Source: Agromyces intestinalis
Lineage (GTDB): Bacteria > Actinomycetota > Actinomycetes > Actinomycetales > Microbacteriaceae
Assembly: GCF_008365295.1 (NCBI RefSeq)
Contig: NZ_CP043505.1
Span: 2,542,001 to 2,606,000 of the forward strand
Direction of reading: 5' to 3'
DNA: 64,000 nt
In this document: one piece after another, positions 15,655 to 24,631 of the stretch
Layout: every line of letters begins with the position of its first letter
Numbering within the stretch: the first letter of the stretch is position 1
Made by a program: the position numbers and the translations under genes
Notes under the pieces: model-generated
Database searches by the model: none
What the model was told of the DNA's origin: nothing
What the model saw: only the letters and a program-made list of their open reading frames with translations

Positions 15655-18600
15655 GTGACATCCGCCACCGCCGTCCGCTTCGCCCTCGACATCGACGGCG
15701 TGCCCCGCCCCGAGCGGGCGCAGGCGCTGCTCGACGCACTGCAGAGCCGGGTGGTCATCGCCGACGGTGCGATGGGCACGATGCTGCAACAGCACGACCT
15801 CTCCATCGAGGCCGACTTCGAGGGCCACGAGGGCTGCAACGAGGTGCTGAACGTCACGCGGCCCGACGTGGTCGGCAGCATCCACGATGCGTACCTCGCG
15901 GTCGGCGTCGACGCGATCGAGACGAACACGTTCGGCGCGAACTGGTCGAACCTCTCCGACTACGGCATCGACGACCGCATCCACGAACTCGCCGAGGCGG
16001 GCGCCCGCATCGCCCGCGAGCGCGTCGAGGCGCTCGAACACGACGACGGCCGCATCCGCTGGGTGCTCGGCTCGATGGGCCCGGGCACCAAGCTGCCGAG
16101 CCTCGGGCACACCACCTACGCGCACCTGAAGCAGACCTTCGCCGAGCAGGCCGAGGGGCTCATCGACGGCGGCGCCGACGCATTCCTCATCGAGACGAGC
16201 CAAGACCTGCTGCAGACCAAGGCCGCGGTCAACGGCTGCAAGCAGGCGATCGTGCACCGCGGCATCCGACTGCCCATCCTCGTCGAGGTGACCGTCGAGA
16301 CCACCGGAACCATGCTCATGGGCAGCGAGATCGGCGCCGCGCTCACCGCGCTCGAGCCCCTCGGCGTCGACGCGATCGGCCTCAACTGCGCGACCGGCCC
16401 CGCCGAGATGAGCGAGCATCTGCGGCACCTGTCGAAGCACTCGCCCGTGCCCGTCGCGTGCATGCCCAACGCCGGGCTCCCGGTGCTCGGCGCCGACGGC
16501 GCGCACTACCCCCTCACGCCCGCCGAACTCGCGACCGCGCACGAGCAGTTCGTGCGCGAGTTCGGGTTGGGCCTGGTCGGCGGATGCTGCGGCACCACGC
16601 CCGAGCACCTCGCCGCCGTGGTGGAGCGGCTGCGCGGGTCGGATGCCTCGACCCCGGCATCCCGGCATGCCCAGCCCGAGCCCGGCGTGGCATCCCTCTA
16701 TCAGCACGTGCCCTTCGATCAGGACGCCTCGTACCTGGCGATCGGCGAGCGCACGAACGCCAACGGGTCGAAGGCGTTCCGCGAGGCGATGCTCGCCGAG
16801 AACTGGGACGAGTGCGTCGAGATCGCCCGCAATCAGATCCGGGTCGGCGCGCACCTGCTCGACGTGTGCGTCGACTACGTGGGCCGTGACGGCGTCGCCG
16901 ACATCCGCGAGGTCGTCTCGCGGTTCGCGAGCGCGTCGACGCTGCCGCTCGTGATCGACTCGACCGAGCCGGCCGTCATCCAGGCCGGCCTCGAGCTCAT
17001 CGGCGGGCGTCCGGTGATCAACTCGGTCAACTACGAAGACGGGGATGCCGCGGCGAGCCGGTTCGGTCGCATCATGCCGCTCGTGAAAGAGCACGGCACC
17101 GCGGTCATCGCGCTCACGATCGACGAGCAGGGGCAGGCCCGCACCACCGAAGGAAAGGTCGCGATCGCGTCACGGCTCGTCGACTCGCTCGTCGGCGAAT
17201 GGGGCCTCAAGGTCAGCGACATCATCGTCGACTGCCTGACCTTCCCGATCGCGACGGGTCAGGAAGAGACCCGCCGCGACGCGATCGAGACGATCGAGGC
17301 CATTCGCGAGATCACTCGCCGCTATCCCGGCATCCACACGACGCTCGGCGTCTCGAACGTGTCGTTCGGCCTCAACCCGGCCGCCCGCAGCGTGCTGAAC
17401 TCGGTGTTCCTGCACGAGGCCGTCGAGGCCGGCCTCGACTCGGCGATCGTGGACGCCGCGAAGATCGTGCCGCTGGCGTCAGTCGACGCCGAGCAGCGCG
17501 AAGTCGCGCTCGACCTGGTGTGGGACCGCCGCCGCTACGACGACGACGGCAACCTGACGTACGACCCGCTCGCCCGCATGCTCGACCTGTTCGCCGGCGT
17601 CGACACGGCGGCACTGCGCGACCAGCGCGCCGCCGAGCTCGCCGCCCTGCCCGTCGGCGAGCGCCTCGAGCGCCGCATCATCGACGGCGAGCAGAAAGGG
17701 CTCGAGGCCGACCTCGACCTCGCGATGGCGGGCGGGCTCAGCGCCCTCGACATCATCAACGTGCACCTGCTGGCCGGCATGAAGGTGGTCGGCGAGCGGT
17801 TCGGCTCGGGCGAGATGCAGCTGCCGTTCGTGCTGCAGTCGGCCGAGACGATGAAGGCCGCGGTCGCGCTGCTCGAACCGCACATGGAGAAGCAGGAGGC
17901 ATCCGGCAAGGGCACCATGGTGATCGCCACCGTCCGCGGCGATGTGCACGACATCGGCAAGAACCTCGTCGACATCATCCTCACGAACAACGGGTACAAG
18001 GTCGTCAACCTCGGCATCAAGCAGCCCATCTCCGACATCATCGCCGCGGCAGAAGCGCACGGCGCCGATGTCATCGGCATGAGCGGTCTGCTCGTGAAGT
18101 CGACCGTCGTCATGAAAGAGAACCTCGAGGAGCTGAATTCGCGCGGGCTGGCGAAGCGCTGGCCGATCATTCTCGGCGGCGCAGCCCTCACCCGCACCTA
18201 CGTCGAAGACGACCTCGCCTCGATCTTCGACGGCGAGGTACGCTACGCGCGCGACGCGTTCGAGGGGCTCGCGCTGATGGAACCGCTCGTCAAGGTCGCG
18301 CGCGGCGCCGCGCCCGACGAGGTCGGGCTGCCGCCGCTGAAGAAGCGCATCCACGCGCAGGGAGCGAAGCTCACCCTGACCGAGCCGGCGGCCATGCCCA
18401 CCAGGTCGGATGTCGCACGCGACAACGTCGTTCCGGCTCCGCCGTTCTGGGGAACGCGCGTCGTGCGCGGCATCGCGCTCGCCGACTTCGCCGCGTACCT
18501 CGACGAGCGTGCGACGTTCATGGGGCAGTGGGGGCTGAAGCCCGGGCGCGGCGCCGACGGGGCATCCTACGACGAACTCGTCGAGCGCGAGGGGCGGCCG

Positions 18601-19296
18601 CGGCTGCGGTACTGGCTCGATCGGATCCTCGCAGAGGGCATGTTGGATGCCTCGGTCGCCTACGGGTACTTCCCGGTCGTCTCCGAGCGCGACGACGTGG
18701 TCGTGCTCCACCACGGCGACGACCCTTCCGGAGTGCTGGGCCTGCCGGGCCTGCTCGCACCCGACGGCGGTTCTTCGGCGCCCGGCGACCTCGGCGCCGA
18801 CCGCCTGCGCTTCCACTTCCCGCGGCAGCGCCGCGACCGGCACCTGTGCTTGGCCGACTTCGTGCGCTCGCGCGAGTCGGGCGCGGTCGATGTGCTGCCC
18901 GTGCAGCTCGTCACCGCCGGCGCGAAGATCGACGGGTTCACCGCGAAGATGTTCGCCGAGAACCGCTACCGCGACTACTACGAGCTGAACGGGCTCGTCA
19001 TGCAGCTCACCGAGGCGCTCGCCGAGTTCTGGCACGCGCGCATCCGCTCCGAGTTGGGCTTCGCCGACGAAGACCCGGCCGACACCGCGGGCCTGTTCAA
19101 GCTCGAGTATCGCGGCGCGCGGTTCTCGCTCGGCTACCCCGCGTGCCCCGACATGGAGGACCGCCGCAAGGTCGTCGAGCTGCTGCGCCCCGAGCGCATG
19201 GGCGTCGAGCTCAGCGACGAGCTGCAGCTGCACCCCGAGCAGTCGACCGACGCGTTCGTGTTCCACCACCCCGAGGCGAAGTACTTCTCGGTCTGA
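15655..19296 (+). CDS. metH: Cobalamin-dependent methionine synthase
   Basis: 1213 aa, full length for MetH, which transfers a methyl from 5-methyltetrahydrofolate through cobalamin to homocysteine. Four modules are visible. The homocysteine domain (about 20-335) has zinc ligands Cys245 (GLNCATGP) and Cys311-Cys312 (GGCCGTTPEH). The folate domain (about 360-620) opens with AIGERTNANGSKAF. The cap and B12 domain (about 660-905) has GDVHDIGKN, with the cobalt-binding His at 765. The AdoMet reactivation domain runs from about 930 to the end (NRYRDYYELNGL, GYPACPDMEDR). The start is GTG with a leaderless promoter. The single-chain ECF importer downstream could supply vitamin B12; that link is inference. 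Confidence 0.97.
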   Translation: MTSATAVRFALDIDGVPRPERAQALLDALQSRVVIADGAMGTMLQQHDLSIEADFEGHEGCNEVLNVTRPDVVGSIHDAYLAVGVDAIETNTFGANWSNLSDYGIDDRIHELAEAGARIARERVEALEHDDGRIRWVLGSMGPGTKLPSLGHTTYAHLKQTFAEQAEGLIDGGADAFLIETSQDLLQTKAAVNGCKQAIVHRGIRLPILVEVTVETTGTMLMGSEIGAALTALEPLGVDAIGLNCATGPAEMSEHLRHLSKHSPVPVACMPNAGLPVLGADGAHYPLTPAELATAHEQFVREFGLGLVGGCCGTTPEHLAAVVERLRGSDASTPASRHAQPEPGVASLYQHVPFDQDASYLAIGERTNANGSKAFREAMLAENWDECVEIARNQIRVGAHLLDVCVDYVGRDGVADIREVVSRFASASTLPLVIDSTEPAVIQAGLELIGGRPVINSVNYEDGDAAASRFGRIMPLVKEHGTAVIALTIDEQGQARTTEGKVAIASRLVDSLVGEWGLKVSDIIVDCLTFPIATGQEETRRDAIETIEAIREITRRYPGIHTTLGVSNVSFGLNPAARSVLNSVFLHEAVEAGLDSAIVDAAKIVPLASVDAEQREVALDLVWDRRRYDDDGNLTYDPLARMLDLFAGVDTAALRDQRAAELAALPVGERLERRIIDGEQKGLEADLDLAMAGGLSALDIINVHLLAGMKVVGERFGSGEMQLPFVLQSAETMKAAVALLEPHMEKQEASGKGTMVIATVRGDVHDIGKNLVDIILTNNGYKVVNLGIKQPISDIIAAAEAHGADVIGMSGLLVKSTVVMKENLEELNSRGLAKRWPIILGGAALTRTYVEDDLASIFDGEVRYARDAFEGLALMEPLVKVARGAAPDEVGLPPLKKRIHAQGAKLTLTEPAAMPTRSDVARDNVVPAPPFWGTRVVRGIALADFAAYLDERATFMGQWGLKPGRGADGASYDELVEREGRPRLRYWLDRILAEGMLDASVAYGYFPVVSERDDVVVLHHGDDPSGVLGLPGLLAPDGGSSAPGDLGADRLRFHFPRQRRDRHLCLADFVRSRESGAVDVLPVQLVTAGAKIDGFTAKMFAENRYRDYYELNGLVMQLTEALAEFWHARIRSELGFADEDPADTAGLFKLEYRGARFSLGYPACPDMEDRRKVVELLRPERMGVELSDELQLHPEQSTDAFVFHHPEAKYFSV

Positions 19297-19380
19297 GCGG
19301 GTCGCGACGCCGGCTCCGGCCGCACTCTGCACCCCCCTCCGCGCGCCGCGCCGCACCCCGGCCCGCCCGGCCCCCCTCGC

Positions 19381-19446
19381 GAGCGTTTCCGATCGCGCCG
19401 AGCGTTTCCGTTGGAACGGCCACGCTCGGCGCGATCGGAAACACTC
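19381..19446. repeat. Long palindrome of the GTTTCCG family, also terminator-like
   Basis: A 21-bp perfect stem pairs 19385-19405 with 19422-19442, extended by GAG/CTC after one mismatch. The left side carries two GAGCGTTTCCG modules and the right ends in CGGAAACACTCG. The same modules recur inside the helicase gene at 48935-49002. It lies between convergent metH and the TetR gene, in a 277-bp gap that otherwise holds only GC-rich low-complexity sequence. Confidence 0.85.
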
Positions 19447-19573
19447 GGCGGGCGTTGCGGCGGGTCGGGCGGGCGGGTCGGTCGGGCGGGCGGGCGGGCG
19501 GGTCGGGTCGGGCCGGGCGGATGAGCGTGCGGTCGGGTGGCGTGGGGGAGGCCGCAGGGGCGGGGCGGTGCCG

Positions 19574-20191
19574 CTAACGGGAGAGTTGCACCAACGGCAT
19601 GAAGACCTCGTCGACGATGCCCTCGATGTCGGTGTCGTCGAGTGGGCGCATGGTCATCATCATCTGGTGGCGGAACAGGTCGAACGGCAGTTCGGCGACC
19701 CGATCGGGCAGCCGCGCGAGGTCGACCTCGCCGCGAGCAGCCGCGCGCTCGAGCAGTCGCCGGGTGCCGCCGGGCCCGCGGTCGCGCAGAATCCGCTCGC
19801 GCAGATCGGCGAGGGTGGTGCCTGAGTCGGCGTAGTACGCGCCGACCAGCACGCTGAACAGCGGCATGAGCTGTGAGCGCTCGGCGTTCGCCGACCGCAG
19901 CAGGCCGACGACGTCGTCGCGCAGCGACCCGGTGTCGGGCAGGTGCAGCGGTCGGGTGCCGACACCGTGGGTGATCGCGTCGCGGATGAGGGCGGTCTTG
20001 TCGGGCCAGCGCCGGTAGACCACCGGGCGGCTCGTGCCCGCGCGCTCGGCCACCGCCTCGAACGTGAATGCGCCGTAGCCGCCCTCGACGAGTTGGTCCC
20101 ATGCAGCGTCGAGCAGTGCCTGTTCGAGCGCGGCGCCGCGGCGCCGGGTCGCCGGCGCGGCGGCGGGAGCGGCATCCGGATTGAGATCCAT
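19574..20191 (-). CDS. TetR-family regulator of the adjacent MFS efflux gene
   Basis: 205 aa. The DNA-binding domain is at about residues 20-66 (ALLDAAWDQLVEGGYGAFTF, EAVAERAGTSRPVVYRRWPD), a classical TetR helix-turn-helix ending in YRRWPDK. The C-terminal ligand domain resembles TetR_C_33-type repressors. TAAGAT (20203-20198) lies 6 nt before the ATG, so translation is probably leaderless. It diverges from the MFS gene with a 16-bp palindrome between them, the standard arrangement of a drug-responsive repressor and its pump. Confidence 0.9.
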   Translation of the reverse strand: MDLNPDAAPAAAPATRRRGAALEQALLDAAWDQLVEGGYGAFTFEAVAERAGTSRPVVYRRWPDKTALIRDAITHGVGTRPLHLPDTGSLRDDVVGLLRSANAERSQLMPLFSVLVGAYYADSGTTLADLRERILRDRGPGGTRRLLERAAARGEVDLARLPDRVAELPFDLFRHQMMMTMRPLDDTDIEGIVDEVFMPLVQLSR

Positions 20192-20228
20192 TTGCGTATC
20201 TTATCGCGTGAGCGTACGATCCTAATTA

Positions 20229-20244
20229 GATACATACATGTATC
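20229..20244. promoter_or_regulatory. TetR operator between regulator and MFS gene
   Basis: GATACAT-AC-ATGTATC is a perfect inverted repeat in an AT-rich island. It ends 20 nt before the MFS start and 37 nt from the TetR start, so one repressor dimer could block both genes. Confidence 0.72.
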
Positions 20245-20264
20245 TCATCGATCCAGGAGCTCCC

Positions 20265-21776
20265 ATGAAGTCCGATACCTCCGAACGCCGCGCGATCGTC
20301 ACCGCGCTCGTGCTCGTCGTCGGCGGCCTCGCCGTCATCTTCGACAGCACGATCGTGAGCATCGCGCTCGACACCCTCGCGTCCGACCTGCACGTGCCGG
20401 TGAGCACCATCCAGTGGGTCAGCACCGGGTACCTGCTCGCGCTCGCGGTCACCATCCCGGTCGTCGCGTGGGGGCAGGCGCGCATCGGCGGCAAGCGGCT
20501 CTGGATGATCGCGCTCACCGTCTTCCTCGTGGCATCCGTGCTCTGCAGCCTCGCGTGGGACGCACCCAGCCTGATCGCGTTCCGGGTGCTCCAGGGCCTC
20601 GGCGGCGGGCTCATGATGCCGCTGATGGCGACCCTCGCGATGCAGCAGGTCGCGGGCACCGGGGTCAAGCTCGGCAAGCTGATGGCCGTCGTGAGCCTGC
20701 CCGCCGCGCTCGGGCCCATCCTCGGGCCGACGCTCGGCGGCGTCATCCTCACCTGGCTCGACTGGCACTGGCTGTTCTGGGTGAACGTGCCGTTCTGCCT
20801 GGTCGGGTTGCTGCTGGCGTGGCGGATGCTTCCGGCCGACGTGCCGACCGTGCGTGCGAAGCTCGACGTGGTCGGGCTGCTGCTGCTCTCCCCGGCACTC
20901 GTCGGCGTGCTCTACGGACTCAGCAACGCGGGCCGCGACGGCGGGTTCGGCCGGTTCGACGTCGTCGTGCCGCTCGCCGTCGGTGCGGTGCTGCTCGTCG
21001 CGTTCGTGGTCGTCGCGCTGCGGCGCGCCGGGGCGGCGCTCGTCGACGTGCGGCTGTTCGCGCGCCGCGCGGTCGGATCGTCATCGACCGTGCTCTTCCT
21101 CTCGGGCGCGACGCTGTTCGGGTCGATGCTGCTGCTGCCGCTGTACTTCCAGAACGTGCGCGGCGAGACCGCGCTCGTGGCCGGCCTGCTGCTGATTCCG
21201 CAGGGCGTCGGCACCCTCGTCAGCCGCACCCTCGCCGGCCGGCTCACCGACCGTATCGGCGCACGGTGGGTCGCGATCGGCGGGTTCGTGCTGACCGCCG
21301 TCGCGACCGTGCCGTTCGCGCTCGCGGATGCCTCGACGAACGGGATCTGGCTGCTGGCCGTGCTGTTCGTGCGCGGCGTGGGACTCGGCGCGGTGATGAT
21401 CCCGGTGATGTCGGTCGCGTACGTCGGGATCGATCGGTCGGATGTCCCGCACGCGAGCATCCTGACCCGTCTGGCCCAGCAGTTGGGCGGCGCGTTCGGC
21501 ACCGCGATCCTCGCGGTGATCCTCGAGGCCGGCATCATGGGCGCCGGATCGGCGGCCGAGGTCGCCGCCGGGTTCGACACCGCGTTCTGGTGGCTGGTCG
21601 GATTCACCGCGATCGCGATGGTCGTCGCGCTGGTGCTGCCGGGGCGGGCGCCTGGCCAGGTCGAGGCGGCACCTGAGGAGGCGGCACCTGACGAGGCTGC
21701 ATCTGTCGAGGCCGTCCCCGCGGAGGCTGCGTCTGCCGTGCCCGTCGAGGCGTCGGCGAGCCGGCCATCGGCGTGA
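20265..21776 (+). CDS. MFS drug efflux transporter, DHA2 (EmrB/QacA) family
   Basis: 503 aa from the ATG at 20265, preceded by AGGAG at 20255-20259; an ATG at 20238 lies inside the operator and is rejected. Fourteen hydrophobic segments fit DHA2. Motif C-like and motif A-like segments are seen: VIFDSTIVSIALDTLASDLH, WVSTGYLLALAVTIPVVAWG and GPILGPTLGGVILTWLDWHW. It probably exports a hydrophobic drug by proton antiport. The C-terminal 38 residues are an Ala/Glu-rich repeat (APEEAAPDEAASVEAVPAEA) overlapping antisense with the 3' end of the ECF gene (21604-21776). Confidence 0.92.
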   Translation: MKSDTSERRAIVTALVLVVGGLAVIFDSTIVSIALDTLASDLHVPVSTIQWVSTGYLLALAVTIPVVAWGQARIGGKRLWMIALTVFLVASVLCSLAWDAPSLIAFRVLQGLGGGLMMPLMATLAMQQVAGTGVKLGKLMAVVSLPAALGPILGPTLGGVILTWLDWHWLFWVNVPFCLVGLLLAWRMLPADVPTVRAKLDVVGLLLLSPALVGVLYGLSNAGRDGGFGRFDVVVPLAVGAVLLVAFVVVALRRAGAALVDVRLFARRAVGSSSTVLFLSGATLFGSMLLLPLYFQNVRGETALVAGLLLIPQGVGTLVSRTLAGRLTDRIGARWVAIGGFVLTAVATVPFALADASTNGIWLLAVLFVRGVGLGAVMIPVMSVAYVGIDRSDVPHASILTRLAQQLGGAFGTAILAVILEAGIMGAGSAAEVAAGFDTAFWWLVGFTAIAMVVALVLPGRAPGQVEAAPEEAAPDEAASVEAVPAEAASAVPVEASASRPSA

Positions 21777-24624
21777 GCTTGGTGCGGCGCAGCGCGGCGA
21801 GCACGGCCGGGCCGGCGACGACCAGTCCCATCACCGTCGTGATCGCGCGAAGCGTGTCCCAGCCGGCCGTGGAGGTGACGAACGAGTAGAGCAGGAAGCT
21901 GCCGAGGTTCTGCGTGAACGGCGCTGCGCCGTCGTACGAGATGGCGGTGCCCGCGCCGACCGCGAACGGCCAGAACCACAGGTTCATGGCCAGCCCGAAC
22001 ACGTACGACGCGACCACGCCGTACACCGACAGCAGCGCGATCTCGGCCGCGCGTGTCCGCGTACCTGGCAGCAGCCCCGCCCCCGCGCCCACCCACGCGC
22101 ACGCGAACATCTGGAACGGCGTCCACGGCCCGACTCCGCCCTGGACCACCGACGACAGTGCGATCACCAGCACCCCGAGCAGGAACCCGAACCGGGCCCC
22201 GAATGCCCGCCCCGCGACCAGGAGCAGCACGAATACCGCCTCCACGCCGCCGACGCCGGTGCTCGCGATGCGCACGGCCGCGCCGACCGCGGTCAGCGTG
22301 CCGAGCATCGCGAGCAGCTTCGCCGAACGCACCCGGTCGTCGAGCACGAGCAGGATCACCGCGAGCAGGAACGGCGTGAGCGCAATCGCCGCGAAGGGCG
22401 CCGCGGCCTGCGCCTGCGACGGCAGGGCCGGTGTGAAGAACGGCCATGCGAATGCGATCGCGGCGATGACGTTGCCGAGGGTGAGTGCGAGCGCGGTGAC
22501 GAGAGGGTGGATCGGGCGTCGGTGGGGTCGGGAGGATCGGGTTGCGGGCGCTCGAGACGCGATGGTGGGGGTCGCTGGTCGAGGAGCGCGAAGCGCGTCT
22601 CGAGACTCCGCCACCTCCGCACCCGCGGAACCACTCGCCCCGACCCGACCCGCACTCATGGTCACGACCCGGTCGGCGACGGCCGCCGCGAACGCCCGAT
22701 CGTGCGTGGCGATGACGACCGCTCCGCCCGCCTCGGCGACCGCCGCGAGCGCGCCGGCGACCAGCGAACGCGCGTCGTCGTCGAGGCCGCGCGTCGGCTC
22801 GTCGACCATGACCGCCCGCGCGCCCGCCGCGAGCTGGATCGCCAGCGCGAGCAGCCGGCGTTCGCCCGCCGACAGGTCGCGCGGGTGCGCAGCGAGCCGC
22901 CGCAACCCGTCGGGCGACTCGAGGGAGAGGCCGAGGAACGCGAGGAACCTGGCGGCGGTCGCACCCGCCCGCGCGTGCGCGGCCCGGTCGGCGTGGCGGC
23001 ACTCATCGGCCGCGGTGAGTGCGAGCAGCAGGTCGTCGGATGCCTCGGGCACGAGTACGACCGCGCGCCGGCGCTGCCCGCGGTCGAGCCGGGCGACGTC
23101 GGCGCCGTCGACCTCGACCGTGCCGCGGTCACGCGGCAGAGCGATGGCGGTGAGCAGGCTCGACTTGCCGGCCCCGTTCGGCCCGGCGAGCGCGACCACC
23201 TCGCCGGGGGCGACCTCGAGCGAGGCATCCACCACCGCGTCGCGCGTCCCGTGCCTGACCGACAACCCGCTCACCCGCAGCAGCGCCTCGCCGCCCCCGT
23301 CGTCCCGACCTCCCGCTGGTCGAGTAGGGAGCGGAGCGACCCTATCGAGACCCCGTGAGCTGCGCTGGGTCGCGAGGGCCTCGAGACGCGTCGTCGCTTC
23401 GCTCGGGCGCTCCTCGACCGGCCGAGAGGTCGACACCACCCCATCCGCGACACCCGCCAGCGCCGCCACCCGGTGCTCGGCCACCACGACGCAGACTCCG
23501 GCCTCGTGCGCGAGCCGGTCGAGCAGCGCCACGATGCGCCCGCGCGCGTCGGCGTCGAGGTCGGCGAGTGGCTCGTCGACGAGCAGCAGCGAGGGCCGCT
23601 CGACGAGCGCCGCGGCGATCGCCACGAGCGTCGCCTCGCCGGCCGACAGTGCGCGGATGTCCCGCCCGAGCAGGTGCGCGATGCCCACGTGCCCCGCGAT
23701 CTCGGCCACCCGCGACGCGACGATCGCGGGCGCCACGCCCCGCACGTCGAGCGCGAACCCGATCTCGGCGTCGACGGTCTCGGCGGCGAACCCGAGCCGC
23801 GGGTTCTGCAGCACCACCCCCACGAATCCCGCCGTGTCGCGCGGCAGCGCGGTCGCGCGGTCGACGCCGCCGACTCGCACGGTGCCCGAGAGCGTGCCGC
23901 CGTCGACGTGCGAGAGCAGGCCGCTGAGCCCGTCGAGCAGGGTCGACTTGCCCGATCCGGTCGGCCCGGCGACGACGGTGAGCGTTCCGGGCGCGAGCAC
24001 GAGTTCGTCGATCTCGAGCGCCCAGGCTGCCTTCGGCGCACCGGTGCCGCCCCGCGATATCCGCGCCCCGCGCACCTCGACCGGCCGCTCGCAGGCACCC
24101 TCGACCCGGTGCGCCGCCGCGAACCCGCGCACCTCCATCGCCGCCGCGACCGCGACCGCTCGCTCGACGGTGCGCTCGAACACCGGCACGAGCAGCGACG
24201 CGGCACCGCGCTCGCCACGCAGCCGACGCGCGAGCTGCACCGAGCGCACCGCCTCGCCGAGGCCCGGGAACGTCGCCCACGCGATCACGAGCGCCCGGGC
24301 GATGCCGCGCACCGGCCCGCGCCGAGCCCCGCGTGCGAACAACCGCGACACGTCGACGATCGCGTTCAGCACGCCGAACGCGACGATGACGAGTGCGATC
24401 GGCAGGGCGCCCGCCACGGCCCGCGCGAGTCCGTCGACGGTGATGTCGCCGAACAGCACGACGTGGCCGAACGGCGCCGGCAGCCGCATCTCGGGCAGGT
24501 CGAGCAGCACGAACCCGCTGCCTCCGGCGCCGTCGAAGAGCACCCGGTACGCGACCCGGAAGACCACGAACGCGACGGCGAGCAGCGCCGCCGTGCGCAG
24601 GGCCTCAGGCCGGAATCGCAGCAT
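21604..24624 (-). CDS. Single-chain ECF transporter (T, A, A' and S domains fused)
   Basis: 1006 aa combining all parts of an energy-coupling-factor vitamin importer. Residues 1-190 are the EcfT/CbiQ permease, with the family's closing motif LARRLRGERGAASLLVPVFE then AAMEVRGFA. ATPase 1 (about 190-400) has GPTGSGKST, VLQNPRLGF, LSAGEATLV and LLLVDEPLAD. ATPase 2 (about 450-665) has GPNGAGKSS, DLSAGERRLLALAIQLAAGA and VMVDEPTRGLDD. Residues about 705-930 are a membrane S-component-like domain (YVFGLAMNLWFWPFAVGAGT). The C-terminal 60 residues are Pro/Arg-rich and antisense to the MFS gene. Both linkers contain palindromic repeat elements. The substrate is unknown; cobalamin is a candidate because of the partner lipoprotein type and nearby metH. 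Confidence 0.88.
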   Translation of the reverse strand: MLRFRPEALRTAALLAVAFVVFRVAYRVLFDGAGGSGFVLLDLPEMRLPAPFGHVVLFGDITVDGLARAVAGALPIALVIVAFGVLNAIVDVSRLFARGARRGPVRGIARALVIAWATFPGLGEAVRSVQLARRLRGERGAASLLVPVFERTVERAVAVAAAMEVRGFAAAHRVEGACERPVEVRGARISRGGTGAPKAAWALEIDELVLAPGTLTVVAGPTGSGKSTLLDGLSGLLSHVDGGTLSGTVRVGGVDRATALPRDTAGFVGVVLQNPRLGFAAETVDAEIGFALDVRGVAPAIVASRVAEIAGHVGIAHLLGRDIRALSAGEATLVAIAAALVERPSLLLVDEPLADLDADARGRIVALLDRLAHEAGVCVVVAEHRVAALAGVADGVVSTSRPVEERPSEATTRLEALATQRSSRGLDRVAPLPTRPAGGRDDGGGEALLRVSGLSVRHGTRDAVVDASLEVAPGEVVALAGPNGAGKSSLLTAIALPRDRGTVEVDGADVARLDRGQRRRAVVLVPEASDDLLLALTAADECRHADRAAHARAGATAARFLAFLGLSLESPDGLRRLAAHPRDLSAGERRLLALAIQLAAGARAVMVDEPTRGLDDDARSLVAGALAAVAEAGGAVVIATHDRAFAAAVADRVVTMSAGRVGASGSAGAEVAESRDALRAPRPATPTIASRAPATRSSRPHRRPIHPLVTALALTLGNVIAAIAFAWPFFTPALPSQAQAAAPFAAIALTPFLLAVILLVLDDRVRSAKLLAMLGTLTAVGAAVRIASTGVGGVEAVFVLLLVAGRAFGARFGFLLGVLVIALSSVVQGGVGPWTPFQMFACAWVGAGAGLLPGTRTRAAEIALLSVYGVVASYVFGLAMNLWFWPFAVGAGTAISYDGAAPFTQNLGSFLLYSFVTSTAGWDTLRAITTVMGLVVAGPAVLAALRRTKLTPMAGSPTPRRARQTQPPRGRPRQMQPRQVPPPQVPPRPGQAPAPAAPARRPSRSR
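22574..22606. repeat. GGTCGAG-type palindromic element in the second ECF linker
   Basis: A copy of the GCTGGTCGAGGAGCG...GTCTCGAGAC element lies in frame inside the ECF gene, between ATPase 2 and the S domain. It encodes VAESRDALRAPRPAT on the minus strand. A further GCGCTCGAGACGC fragment lies just 5' at 22548-22560. Confidence 0.75.
23315..23421. repeat. Inverted pair of GGTCGAG-type palindromic elements in the first ECF linker
   Basis: Element 1 (23315-23352) runs GCTGGTCGAGTAGGG to CCTATCGAGACC. Element 2 (about 23379-23421) is an inverted relative running CCTCGAGACGCG to GCTCCTCGACCGGC. Together they encode about 36 linker residues (PVEERPSEATTRLEALATQR and on) between the two ATPase domains without a stop or frameshift. 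Confidence 0.78.
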
Positions 24625-24631
24625 CAGCCCG

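Noticed and set aside
13765..17094. 1109-codon minus-strand frame opposite the surface protein and metH
   Set aside because: No domain or signal, and metH and the LPXTG gene are unmistakable on the other strand.
20238..20264. Upstream ATG as start of the MFS gene
   Set aside because: It lies inside the operator palindrome with no ribosome site; the ATG at 20265 has AGGAG at ideal spacing.
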